A stretch of DNA of 13,585 bases. It comes from Flavobacteriales bacterium UBA7519. Its GTDB lineage: Bacteria > Bacteroidota > Bacteroidia > Flavobacteriales > Weeksellaceae. Within the stretch, counting starts at the first letter, position 1. Each line of letters begins with the position of its first letter. Positions 1 through 6,446 of the stretch are shown one piece after another. The notes beneath the pieces were generated by a model. That model had not been told where the DNA came from. It searched no databases and was given only the letters and a program-made list of their open reading frames with translations. Made by a program: the position numbers and the translations under genes. The DNA lies in NCBI GenBank assembly GCA_002476905.1, contig DLND01000015.1, forward strand, positions 19,202 through 32,786, given 5' to 3'.

Positions 1-688
1 ATCTGATTCTGGCCATTGAACTTGCCGAAGCTGTTAATTCTTTAGACACACTTATACTAACTGAGGAAGCCGATTCCGCCGTTACAGTCGCAACAGAAAC
101 ATTGGTTTTTGTTGCACTAATTCTTGATGCACTCTGAGCAGTGATTTTTGCCGTTTCAATTTTCCCCTGAATATCAATTGAACTTCCGGATTGTGCATTC
201 AGTATGAGATTTTCAGTATTTACAGTTCCAAGAACAGAACCGCCAGATTCTGTATTGATAACAATGCTTTTCGCATTAGAATCTCCAAAAATCTTCCCAC
301 CACTTTCTGTAGAAAACTTCTGAATATCAAATTGGTCTTTGATTTTCACAACAGAACCAACTTCTGCATTTACAGACTTTACATCTTTTGCATAAATGAC
401 AATCTTGGTATCCACATTTTCCATCGGTTGATTTTTTTTGTAACCGATTTGAAGCGTATTATTTTTCACATTCACTTCTACGAAACGCATATAATTACTT
501 GTAATCACGGCTTTTTCTTCATTGGATTTTCTGATTTCTACACTGAAAACCATTTCAGAATTTATCTTATCAAAATGTTCCAGAGCAATCGTTTTACTCT
601 CTATATTATCACTTGCTTTTGAAGACCTTTGTCCTTTCACGAATATCGCAGTAATGGTAATTATAATTAATAATATTATTTTTTGCAT
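1..688 (-). CDS. Secreted GIN-domain (DUF2807) adhesin-like protein, 3' end cut by window
   Basis: About 229 codons read from an ATG at 686-688 to the left edge without a stop. The N-terminus (MQKIILLIIITITAIFVKGQ) is a signal peptide with a likely cleavage near residue 19. It is followed by SKTIALEHFDKINSEMVFSV, typical of the start of a DUF2807 'head GIN domain' (putative autotransporter adhesin) found in many Bacteroidota. Further on come short beta-strand repeats rich in Ser/Gly (ESGGSV, QSGSSI, ESASSV), as expected for the family's beta-helix fold. The family is exported; no enzymatic activity is known. The gene starts 27 bp after the adaptor gene stop and is probably co-transcribed with it, which suggests a surface or periplasmic role under the same control. 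The functional link is inference. The family call is from sequence style; the C-terminus is not visible. Confidence 0.85.
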   Translation of the reverse strand, partial: MQKIILLIIITITAIFVKGQRSSKASDNIESKTIALEHFDKINSEMVFSVEIRKSNEEKAVITSNYMRFVEVNVKNNTLQIGYKKNQPMENVDTKIVIYAKDVKSVNAEVGSVVKIKDQFDIQKFSTESGGKIFGDSNAKSIVINTESGGSVLGTVNTENLILNAQSGSSIDIQGKIETAKITAQSASRISATKTNVSVATVTAESASSVSISVSKELTASASSMARIR

Positions 689-715
689 TTTATTATAGTT
701 TTTCTCTGTTTGATT

Positions 716-1957
716 TTACTTTTGAATATCTAAAATTTCATATTTCTTCAATTCAGAATAATCCGAAGTAATGACCGATTCGCCTTGTTTCAGTCCAGAA
801 GTTACTTCATAATAAAGAGGATTTTCTCTTCCAAGACTGATGTTTCGTTTTTCAGCTTTGTTATTTTTCACTACAAAGATCCATTTTCCATTGGTGTCTT
901 TGTAGAAATTCCCTTTTGGGATCATCATACTTTGCGTGTCCGCAGATAATTTCAGTTTAACCCCGAAAGTCATCCCGATTTTGAGATTTTCAATTTTCGC
1001 ATCAATGAAATTCAGTTCCACAGAAAACTGTCCGTCTTTCACTTCGGGAAGAATTTTTGTGATGATGACTTCATATTCTTTTCCATTATTATCGAGCGTT
1101 CCTTTTATTCCGTTTGTTAATTTATTAATGTAATATTCATCGACTTTTGCGACTAATTTGTAACCGCCCATCAAATCAATTTTTCCGATACTTTCTCCAC
1201 TTGTCAAATTCTGTCCAAGAGAAATATTGAACGATGATAATCTTCCAGAAGCAGGCGACATAATCAGGAAATTATTTTTGTTGGAACGAAGGATATTCAA
1301 GCTTTTTTCCATTTGATTAATGGAATTATTGATGGCTGAAAATTGAGAATTTCTCGAAAGTTTCTCGTTGGAAGCTCCTTTTTCTACGATTTGTTTTCTG
1401 TCTTTTTGATAATTCAAATTCTGAAGTGCAATATCATAATCGGTTTTCTTTCCGATTTCCGCATCATACAATCTTTTTTGAAGATTAAAAGTCTGCAACG
1501 CCGTATTATAATCATTTTGAGACTGCAACAATTCTTTATCCTGATTGAATTCCTGATTTTTCAATTCCAAAAGCGAGCTTCTCATCTGGCTGATTTGTTG
1601 CATAATTCCCGTTTCCTGATTCAGATAATTGAATTCCGTATTTGGATTATAAACCCTTGCGATGGGTTGTCCTTTCGTTAACATTTGTCCATCTTCCGCA
1701 AAAATTTCTTTTACAGCACCACCTTCCAAAACATTTACAAGAGAAGAATTAAGAGATTGCGTCTGAGCAGTTACCATCAACATATCTTCGAATTTTCCAT
1801 TGGTCACTTCATCAATCGTAATATCTTCCGATTTTACATTATAAGTTTTTTTCTGATTAAGGAAATACCATCCAAAAATCGAAACCGCAACTGCGGAAGC
1901 AATGATGATTAAGACAAATTTTAGTTTCGATTTCTTTTTTACTATTTTCGTATCCAT
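716..1957 (-). CDS. HlyD/MacA-type periplasmic adaptor subunit (membrane fusion protein)
   Basis: A 413-aa protein with one N-terminal membrane anchor (about residues 13-33). It has split biotinyl-lipoyl halves at about 72-104 (EGGAVKEIFAEDGQMLTKGQ) and 230-262 (MSPASGRLSSFNISLGQNLT), with a long Gln/Asn-rich coiled-coil hairpin between them (about 108-226). Beta-barrel and membrane-proximal domains follow (about 265-410, ending in SGLKQGESVIT). This is the layout of adaptors that join an inner-membrane ABC or RND pump to an outer-membrane channel. The length is normal. Family members are usually encoded next to MacB/FtsX-like ABC permeases. Here the next gene is a GIN-domain protein; any pump genes must lie beyond the left edge or elsewhere. 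A sigma-54-like promoter and tandem activator-type dyads lie upstream, and the divergent genes encode an NtrC-type regulator and a kinase, so the gene is probably their target. Substrate unknown. Confidence 0.92.
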   Translation of the reverse strand: MDTKIVKKKSKLKFVLIIIASAVAVSIFGWYFLNQKKTYNVKSEDITIDEVTNGKFEDMLMVTAQTQSLNSSLVNVLEGGAVKEIFAEDGQMLTKGQPIARVYNPNTEFNYLNQETGIMQQISQMRSSLLELKNQEFNQDKELLQSQNDYNTALQTFNLQKRLYDAEIGKKTDYDIALQNLNYQKDRKQIVEKGASNEKLSRNSQFSAINNSINQMEKSLNILRSNKNNFLIMSPASGRLSSFNISLGQNLTSGESIGKIDLMGGYKLVAKVDEYYINKLTNGIKGTLDNNGKEYEVIITKILPEVKDGQFSVELNFIDAKIENLKIGMTFGVKLKLSADTQSMMIPKGNFYKDTNGKWIFVVKNNKAEKRNISLGRENPLYYEVTSGLKQGESVITSDYSELKKYEILDIQK

Positions 1958-1989
1958 ATTTAGATAACTATTTTACTTACAGATAATTA

Positions 1990-2005
1990 CACAATGCAAG
2001 TGCCA
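1990..2005 (-). promoter_or_regulatory. Putative sigma-54 promoter of the adaptor gene
   Basis: Read on the minus strand the bases are TGGCAC-TTGCA-TTGTG. The established sigma-54 consensus is TGGCAC-N5-TTGCW. The -24 element is perfect, the spacing is exact, and the -12 element has one change (GC to GT at 1992-1991). The predicted start is near 1980, about 22 nt before the ATG at 1957. The divergent operon encodes a sigma-54 activator, which makes the match much more credible. A vegetative-type TAAATTTG abuts it on the upstream side. Confidence 0.62.
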
Positions 2006-2013
2006 CAAATTTA
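2006..2013 (-). promoter_or_regulatory. Vegetative -7 element (TAAATTTG) before the adaptor gene
   Basis: The minus strand reads TAAATTTG, a perfect match to the Bacteroidota -7 consensus TAnnTTTG. It lies directly next to the -24 box of the sigma-54-like promoter. No clear -33 box is seen. It may give basal expression or may be a chance match in AT-rich DNA. Confidence 0.35.
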
Positions 2014-2065
2014 TAATCTTGTAACGCTCTGTAAATGTGATTAAACATCAATTTATTAATTTTAA

Positions 2066-2107
2066 AACTGTTCATTATCGGACACTTTTGTGCGGAAATG
2101 AACAGTT
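2066..2107. promoter_or_regulatory. Tandem-dyad operator, probable binding site of the sigma-54 activator
   Basis: Perfect 11-bp inverted arms AACTGTTCATT (2066-2076) and AATGAACAGTT (2097-2107) enclose 20 bp. Within this are two 16-bp dyads of the form TGTNC-N6-GRACA: TGTTCATTATCGGACA at 2069-2084 and TGTGCGGAAATGAACA at 2089-2104. They are offset by 20 bp, close to two helical turns. They lie about 90-125 bp upstream of the start predicted from the sigma-54-like promoter on the minus strand, the usual distance for enhancer sites of NtrC-type activators. That the regulator at 3400 is the binder is inference. Confidence 0.6.
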
Positions 2108-2150
2108 ATAATTTTTGTAAAACATAATTATGAAAATTACTAAAATTGTT

Positions 2151-2245
2151 AATTAGGTTATTTAAACGACTTAATTAATATTAATTAGGCTATTTAAATA
2201 ACTCAATTAATATTAATTAGGTTGTTTTAATAAATTATTTCATTA
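2151..2245. repeat. 32-bp tandem AT-rich repeats, two full copies plus a degenerate third
   Basis: Unit 1 is 2151-2182 and unit 2 is 2183-2214; they match at 28 of 32 positions. A degenerate third copy starts at 2215 with AATTAGGTTG. Each unit begins AATTAGG(T/C)TATTTAAA. The junctions form a palindrome: TAATTAATATTAATTA at 2172-2187, and its 14-bp core again at 2205-2218, one unit apart. A further TTATTTAA lies at 2258-2265 next to the ATPase start. The array sits directly upstream of the ATPase gene and could be an operator or a curved-DNA element; no function is shown. Confidence 0.75.
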
Positions 2246-2266
2246 TCTTGCACTAAATTATTTAAG

Positions 2267-3400
2267 ATGAATGTTCCTCGGTATTTAAAAAAAATAATAG
2301 AGCAAAATATTAATAAACAAAAAGTTATAAGGATTTTCGGAACAAGAAGAACCGGAAAATCTACTTTGCTAAAAGATTTTTTTACTCAAAATTCTGATAA
2401 TGCAATCATTTTGCAAGGTGAAGATATGCATGTACAAGAACTTCTGAAAACCCGAACCATAAAAAACTATCAAAAAATCATTGGTCAGAAAACAATTTTG
2501 ATGATAGACGAAGCTCAAGTTATTCCAGAAATAGGAAACATTCTAAAACTGATGATTGACAACATAGAACCCTTAAACATTATTGTAACCGGAAGCAGTA
2601 GTTTTGATCTTCAGAACTCTTCCGGGCAACCTTTGGTTGGTAGAAATATAGACTTTCAAATGTTCCCGATTGCGCAGAAAGAACTTTCCGAAATCGAAAA
2701 TCTTCTGGATACCAAAAACAATCTGGAAGAGAGAATAATCTATGGAAGCTACCCGGAACTTTGGCACCTCGAAACTTTGGAAGAGAAGCAAAATTACCTG
2801 AAACAATTGGTAGAAAATTATCTCCTGAAAGATATTCTAATGTACGAGAATGTTTTAGGATCTGATATTTTGTACAAATTATTACAACTGTTAGCTTTCC
2901 AATGTGGCAATCTGGTGAGCACAACGGAACTTGGCAACGCATTGCAAATCAATAAAGCAACTGTAGATCGCTATTTGGATCTTTTGTCAAAAGTTTATAT
3001 TATTTTCCCGATAAGTGGTTTCAGCAAAAATCTCAGAAAAGAAATTACGAAAAGCAAAAAATGGTATTTTTATGATAACGGAATCCGAAATGCACTGATT
3101 AATAATTTTAATATTTTATCTCAGAGAAACGATGTAGGACAATTGTGGGAACAATATTTTATTTCGGAAAGAATAAAGTTTAATTCATCTAATTTGTATT
3201 ACCCACAATACCATTTCTGGAGAACTTACGACGGACAGGAAATCGACTTGCTGGAGATTGATAATTATCAGAAAATAAGCGCATGGGAAACCAAATGGAA
3301 ATCCGACAAAGCCAAAATACCGGGAGCTTTTGCGAAGGCTTATTCAGAAGCAGAGTTTACATTAATCAATCAAAATAACTATTTAGATTTTATCTCCTAA
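2267..3400 (+). CDS. AAA-type ATPase with C-terminal DUF4143 domain
   Basis: A 377-aa protein of the AAA_14 plus DUF4143 family. The Walker A motif is GTRRTGKST (25-33) and Walker B is TILMIDEAQ (76-84). TGSSSFDL (108-115) is a sensor-1-like segment. A central helical/winged-helix-like region (about 200-260) precedes the C-terminal domain. That domain carries a nuclease-fold-like signature, GQEIDLLE with D327 and AWETKW with E341 and K343, seen in many DUF4143 proteins; activity is unproven. Such ATPases are widespread in bacteria and archaea and their role is mostly unknown. The stop overlaps the response-regulator start (TAATG at 3398-3402), so translation of the two is probably coupled, which is an odd partner for a two-component system. 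The start is chosen at the first ATG after the repeats; a weak -7-like TATCTTG lies at 2244-2250. Confidence 0.88.
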   Translation: MNVPRYLKKIIEQNINKQKVIRIFGTRRTGKSTLLKDFFTQNSDNAIILQGEDMHVQELLKTRTIKNYQKIIGQKTILMIDEAQVIPEIGNILKLMIDNIEPLNIIVTGSSSFDLQNSSGQPLVGRNIDFQMFPIAQKELSEIENLLDTKNNLEERIIYGSYPELWHLETLEEKQNYLKQLVENYLLKDILMYENVLGSDILYKLLQLLAFQCGNLVSTTELGNALQINKATVDRYLDLLSKVYIIFPISGFSKNLRKEITKSKKWYFYDNGIRNALINNFNILSQRNDVGQLWEQYFISERIKFNSSNLYYPQYHFWRTYDGQEIDLLEIDNYQKISAWETKWKSDKAKIPGAFAKAYSEAEFTLINQNNYLDFIS

Positions 3401-4761
3401 TGCGAAAAAAAGAAGCTCATATTTTAATTGTGGATGATGACGAGGACATTTTGTTTTCGGCAAGAGTCTGGCTCAAAAAATTCTTTACGGAAGTAAGCTG
3501 TCTCAGTCAGCCAAAAAATATTCTGAAATTTTTATCGGAACAGCAAGTTGACACGGTTCTTCTCGATATGAATTTCCGGAAAGGTTTTGAAAACGGACAA
3601 GATGGATTGTATTGGATGCAGGAAATCAAAACGCTTGAACCTCAGCTTCCGATTATTCTGATGACCGCTTATGGTGAAGTGGAATTAGCGGTTGAAGCTT
3701 TGAAAAACGGTGCTTCCGATTTTATTCTAAAACCCTGGAATAACGAAAAATTATACGCTTCCGTGAATCTCGCCGTCGATGTTTCCCGAAAAAACAAAAA
3801 GCTAAATCAGTGGGAAAATATTAACATCAAAACCAATCAATATCAGTTGGAAACCCAATCTCCGGCAATGCAGGAAGTGATGGATCAGATTGAAAGAGTT
3901 TCTGCAACCGACGCCAATGTTTTGCTTTTGGGAGAAAACGGAACCGGAAAATATATTTTGGCAGAGCACATTCACGAATTGTCGGAAAGGAAGAATCAGC
4001 CTTTTGTTCATATTGATTTGGGAAGTCTTTCTGAAAATCTTTTTGAATCTGAATTATTCGGTTATAAAAAAGGTGCGTTTACGGATGCGCATCAGGATTA
4101 CGCCGGAAAAATCGAAAATGCCGAAAACGGAACGGTTTTCCTGGACGAAATTGGGAATCTTCCACTTCATCTCCAAACTAAATTGTTAAGTTTGATTCAA
4201 AACAGAAAACTGTCGAGAATCGGAGAAAGCAAAGAGCGAATGTTGGATGTGAGATTCATTTTTGCAACCAATGAAAATCTTAAAAAAGCCGTTGCTGAAA
4301 ATCGTTTCCGAAAAGATTTGTATTACAGAATCAATACGGTTGAATTAAATATTCCAAGTCTGAGAGAACGCTTGGAAGACATTCCGACTTTGGCAGATTA
4401 TTTTTTGGATAAGTACAAGCAAAAATATCACAAACCTGATTTGGTTTTAAATGAAGCTTTAATTTCAGAATTAACGCAGTATTCTTGGGCAGGAAATATC
4501 CGAGAACTCGACCATTGTATTGAAAGAAGCGTGATTCTTTCTGGCGAAAAAAATCTTAAATTGCTGATGCCTCAAGATGAAGACTCGATGCTTCGAGAAC
4601 CTCAGCATGACAATGTCAAAAGTCTCAACATCGAAGAAATGGAAGAAATCCTGATTAAAAAAGCTTTGAAAAAACATCGAGGAAATATTTCTTTGGCAGC
4701 GGAAGATTTGGGATTATCGAGAGCGGCGCTGTATAGAAGAATGGAGAAGTTTGAATTGTAA
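3400..4761 (+). CDS. NtrC-type sigma-54-dependent response regulator
   Basis: A 453-aa protein with three domains. The receiver (about 7-122) has acidic residues D12-D14, phospho-acceptor D56 (LLDMN), T89 and K111 (LKPW). The AAA+ domain (about 155-385) has a Walker A motif GENGTGKY (178-185) and Walker B TVFLDE (245-250). Its sigma-54 contact loop reads GAFTDA (225-230) instead of GAFTGA. The C-terminal Fis-type helix-turn-helix (about 409-453) contains GNISLAAEDLGLSRAALYRR. Proteins of this kind bind upstream enhancers as oligomers and remodel sigma-54 polymerase by ATP hydrolysis. The likely target is the divergent adaptor gene, given the promoter and dyads there. The start overlaps the ATPase stop by one base; the cognate kinase follows after a repeat-filled gap of about 150 bp. 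Confidence 0.95.
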   Translation: MRKKEAHILIVDDDEDILFSARVWLKKFFTEVSCLSQPKNILKFLSEQQVDTVLLDMNFRKGFENGQDGLYWMQEIKTLEPQLPIILMTAYGEVELAVEALKNGASDFILKPWNNEKLYASVNLAVDVSRKNKKLNQWENINIKTNQYQLETQSPAMQEVMDQIERVSATDANVLLLGENGTGKYILAEHIHELSERKNQPFVHIDLGSLSENLFESELFGYKKGAFTDAHQDYAGKIENAENGTVFLDEIGNLPLHLQTKLLSLIQNRKLSRIGESKERMLDVRFIFATNENLKKAVAENRFRKDLYYRINTVELNIPSLRERLEDIPTLADYFLDKYKQKYHKPDLVLNEALISELTQYSWAGNIRELDHCIERSVILSGEKNLKLLMPQDEDSMLREPQHDNVKSLNIEEMEEILIKKALKKHRGNISLAAEDLGLSRAALYRRMEKFEL

Positions 4762-4762
4762 T

Positions 4763-4797
4763 TTGGTTGTTAGTTGATGGTTTTTGGTTAATGGATT
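4763..4797. repeat. Degenerate 7-bp tandem repeat, about five units, consensus WTGGTTN
   Basis: Directly after the regulator stop the sequence falls into exact 7-base steps beginning at 4763, 4770, 4777, 4784 and 4791. Units resemble TTGGTTG, TTAGTTG and ATGGATT. The phase is kept without indels while the bases vary, which points to an old or constrained array. No function is known to me. Confidence 0.6.
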
Positions 4798-4822
4798 TTT
4801 ACATTGGCTAATATTAAAGACA

Positions 4823-4897
4823 CTTCGACAATCTCAGTGTGACAATTCTAATACTAAATGTTTAATTTTAAGCGATGTCAGGCGGAGCCTGTCGAAG
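4823..4897. repeat. Inverted dispersed repeat between regulator and kinase genes
   Basis: The arms CTTCGACAATCTCAGTGTGA... (4823-4844) and TGTCAGGCGGAGCCTGTCGA... (4876-4897) are imperfect inverted copies, about 17 of 22 positions, with an AT-rich loop of about 31 bp. A related pair lies at 6234-6307. Sequences of the type TTCGACAGGCTCAGCCTGACA are common dispersed repeats in flavobacterial genomes; that is prior knowledge and was not checked here. The right arm has been read into a false N-terminal extension of the kinase. Confidence 0.65.
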
Positions 4898-4908
4898 CCT
4901 TTTTCATA

Positions 4909-6225
4909 ATGAATAAAACTAAAATAGTTTGGTTGATCTTTATCTTGCTGGCGATGGTCAGTGGGATTTTTGCGTTTGATTTTTATTCTCAAAACAAATG
5001 GATTAATTGTATTTTGTTTTCATTGGTAAGTTTGGTTTGTGTTGTTTTGGCGCAGACTTCGGCTTTGTCTTACATTCAGAAAACGGAAAAACTGCTTTTG
5101 GCGATTCAGAAAAAAGATTTTTCATTATTTCCGAAAACTGAGGAAAACAGTTTGGTCGATAATGCTGTGAAATTGTATTATCAAAGTAAGGAAGAACATC
5201 TTTCTCTATCTTCTTATAAACTTTTGTACGAGGAAATCCTGAATCAATTGGAAATCGGATTGATGATTTTGTCAAAGAAAAATGAGGATTGGGAAGTTTT
5301 TTATGTGAATCCTGTTTTCCTGGAAATCCTGGAAATTCCGAAATATAATTCTTGGAATCTTTACGAAAAGAAAGCCCCAGATTTCTATAAAATAATCGAG
5401 CAAACCAACTACGAAAACTCGCAGGAATTCTTTGATATTTCGATTAATGAAAATGCGAAACAATCGTTTTCTCTCAGAACCAAAAAAGTTCAAAATGCAA
5501 AACATCGTTTCTGTATCATCAGTTTAGAATCTGTTCAGAAAATTATTGAACAAAAAGAAAAACTGGCGTGGAACAATCTGATGAAAGTGATTTCTCACGA
5601 ACTTCTAAATACGTTGACGCCTGTCAACAGTTTGATTCAGAATCTGGAATACATTGCTAATCAGGAATTTATTGAAAAAGAAGACCAGCAAGATATGAAG
5701 GAAAGCCTGATGATTATCAACTCAAAATCGAAACAATTACTGAATTTTGTGGATGATTACCGACAAGTTGCAGAACTTCCAAAACCGGTTTTCAAAACAA
5801 TTTCTTTGACGAATATTGTAGAATCGGCTCTTAATTTCCTGAAACCAGAATTTGAAAAGAATCATATCACGATTGTTAATTCATTAGAAAATCAAATCAT
5901 TTTGGCTGATGAAAAAATGATTGAACGCTGTTTAATCAATCTTTATCTCAACGGCATTTACGCCGTTTCTGACAATGTTGAAAGAACGATAACAACCGAG
6001 ATCAAAACTCAAAACAAACGAATCATTCTAAGTGTAGAAGATAACGGAGTCGGGATCCAAAAGGAAATTCAGGATAAGATTTTTCTTCCGTTTTTTACGA
6101 CCAGAAGCAATGGTTCCGGAATCGGATTGACATTGAGCAAAAGTATCATTGAAGCGCACAAAGGTTATTTGAATTATAAACCTTTGGAACAGGGAAGTCG
6201 ATTTGAGATTTGGTTTATCGAGTAG
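4909..6225 (+). CDS. Membrane sensor histidine kinase, probable partner of the sigma-54 regulator
   Basis: A 438-aa protein from the ATG at 4909. Two N-terminal membrane helices (about 5-25 and 32-52) have almost no periplasmic loop, so sensing is likely within or at the membrane. A PAS-like region follows (about 100-205). The H-box is SHELLNTLTPV with H230. The ATPase domain has an N-box CLINLYLNG (N344, N348), G1 EDNGVGI (377-383), F-box FLPFFTTR (392-399) and G2 GSGIGLTLSKS (402-412). A longer frame opens at 4858, but its extra 17 residues are translated from a dispersed inverted repeat (the CQAEPVEA segment), while MNKTKIVWLIF is a natural start. The gene order after the NtrC-type regulator suggests a cognate pair; the ligand is unknown. 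Confidence 0.92.
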   Translation: MNKTKIVWLIFILLAMVSGIFAFDFYSQNKWINCILFSLVSLVCVVLAQTSALSYIQKTEKLLLAIQKKDFSLFPKTEENSLVDNAVKLYYQSKEEHLSLSSYKLLYEEILNQLEIGLMILSKKNEDWEVFYVNPVFLEILEIPKYNSWNLYEKKAPDFYKIIEQTNYENSQEFFDISINENAKQSFSLRTKKVQNAKHRFCIISLESVQKIIEQKEKLAWNNLMKVISHELLNTLTPVNSLIQNLEYIANQEFIEKEDQQDMKESLMIINSKSKQLLNFVDDYRQVAELPKPVFKTISLTNIVESALNFLKPEFEKNHITIVNSLENQIILADEKMIERCLINLYLNGIYAVSDNVERTITTEIKTQNKRIILSVEDNGVGIQKEIQDKIFLPFFTTRSNGSGIGLTLSKSIIEAHKGYLNYKPLEQGSRFEIWFIE

Positions 6226-6233
6226 CGAAAAAC

Positions 6234-6307
6234 GCTTCGACTCCCACTCCGCATGAGAATGTAATTAATTAAATTTGGAGATGTCAGTCTGAACGGCGTC
6301 CAAGACT
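6234..6307. repeat. Second inverted dispersed repeat, downstream of the kinase
   Basis: The left arm at 6234-6262 begins GCTTCGACTCCCACTCCGCA. The right arm at 6280-6307 begins GATGTCAGTCTGAACGGCGT. They are imperfect inverted copies of each other and resemble the arms at 4823-4897; both right arms start GATGTCAG after an AT-rich loop. The loop here contains a perfect TAAATTTG (6270-6277). Confidence 0.5.
6270..6277 (+). promoter_or_regulatory. Possible -7 element (TAAATTTG) for the ATP-cone nuclease gene
   Basis: This is a perfect match to TAnnTTTG, placed in the loop of a dispersed inverted repeat. No -33 box is evident. If used, it would give a 5' leader of about 160 nt that includes the long hairpin element at 6326-6428. 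Confidence 0.3.
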
Positions 6308-6325
6308 ATAAACGATGAATCAGAT

Positions 6326-6428
6326 GCAGCCCGACTTGAGCGGAAATCCTTTTTTGCTTGTAGATAATTTCTTTTAAATTGAAAATTTTCTGCAAAAAAG
6401 ATTGGGAGCGGAAGGCGGATTAAGCTGC
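6326..6428. repeat. Structured dispersed element with long imperfect hairpin (candidate RNA or palindromic repeat)
   Basis: The outer stem pairs GCAGC (6326-6330) with GCTGC (6424-6428), extended by CCG with CGG past a bulge. The inner stem pairs TTTTTTGC (6350-6357) with GCAAAAAA (6392-6399), extended by ATCC with GAT. Between the stems both strands carry the same octamer GAGCGGAA (6338-6345 and 6406-6413), forming a purine-rich internal loop. The element ends 18 bp before the nuclease ATG. A half copy in the opposite orientation lies at 12865-12890. It resembles a palindromic repeat I associate with flavobacterial genomes; this is from memory and unverified. Confidence 0.6.
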
Positions 6429-6446
6429 CCAAAAAAAATATAAATT

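Noticed and set aside
2151..2245. Regular repeats that might be a small CRISPR array
   Set aside because: The 32-bp units are contiguous with no spacers, and no cas gene is present.
2237..2252. Second sigma-54 promoter in front of the ATPase (TTGCA at 2248-2252)
   Set aside because: The -24 position reads ATTTCA with no GG, so only the -12-like string matches.
4858..4908. Longer kinase start at 4858
   Set aside because: The extra 17 residues are the translation of a dispersed inverted repeat; MNKTKIVWLIF at 4909 gives a natural membrane-protein N-terminus.
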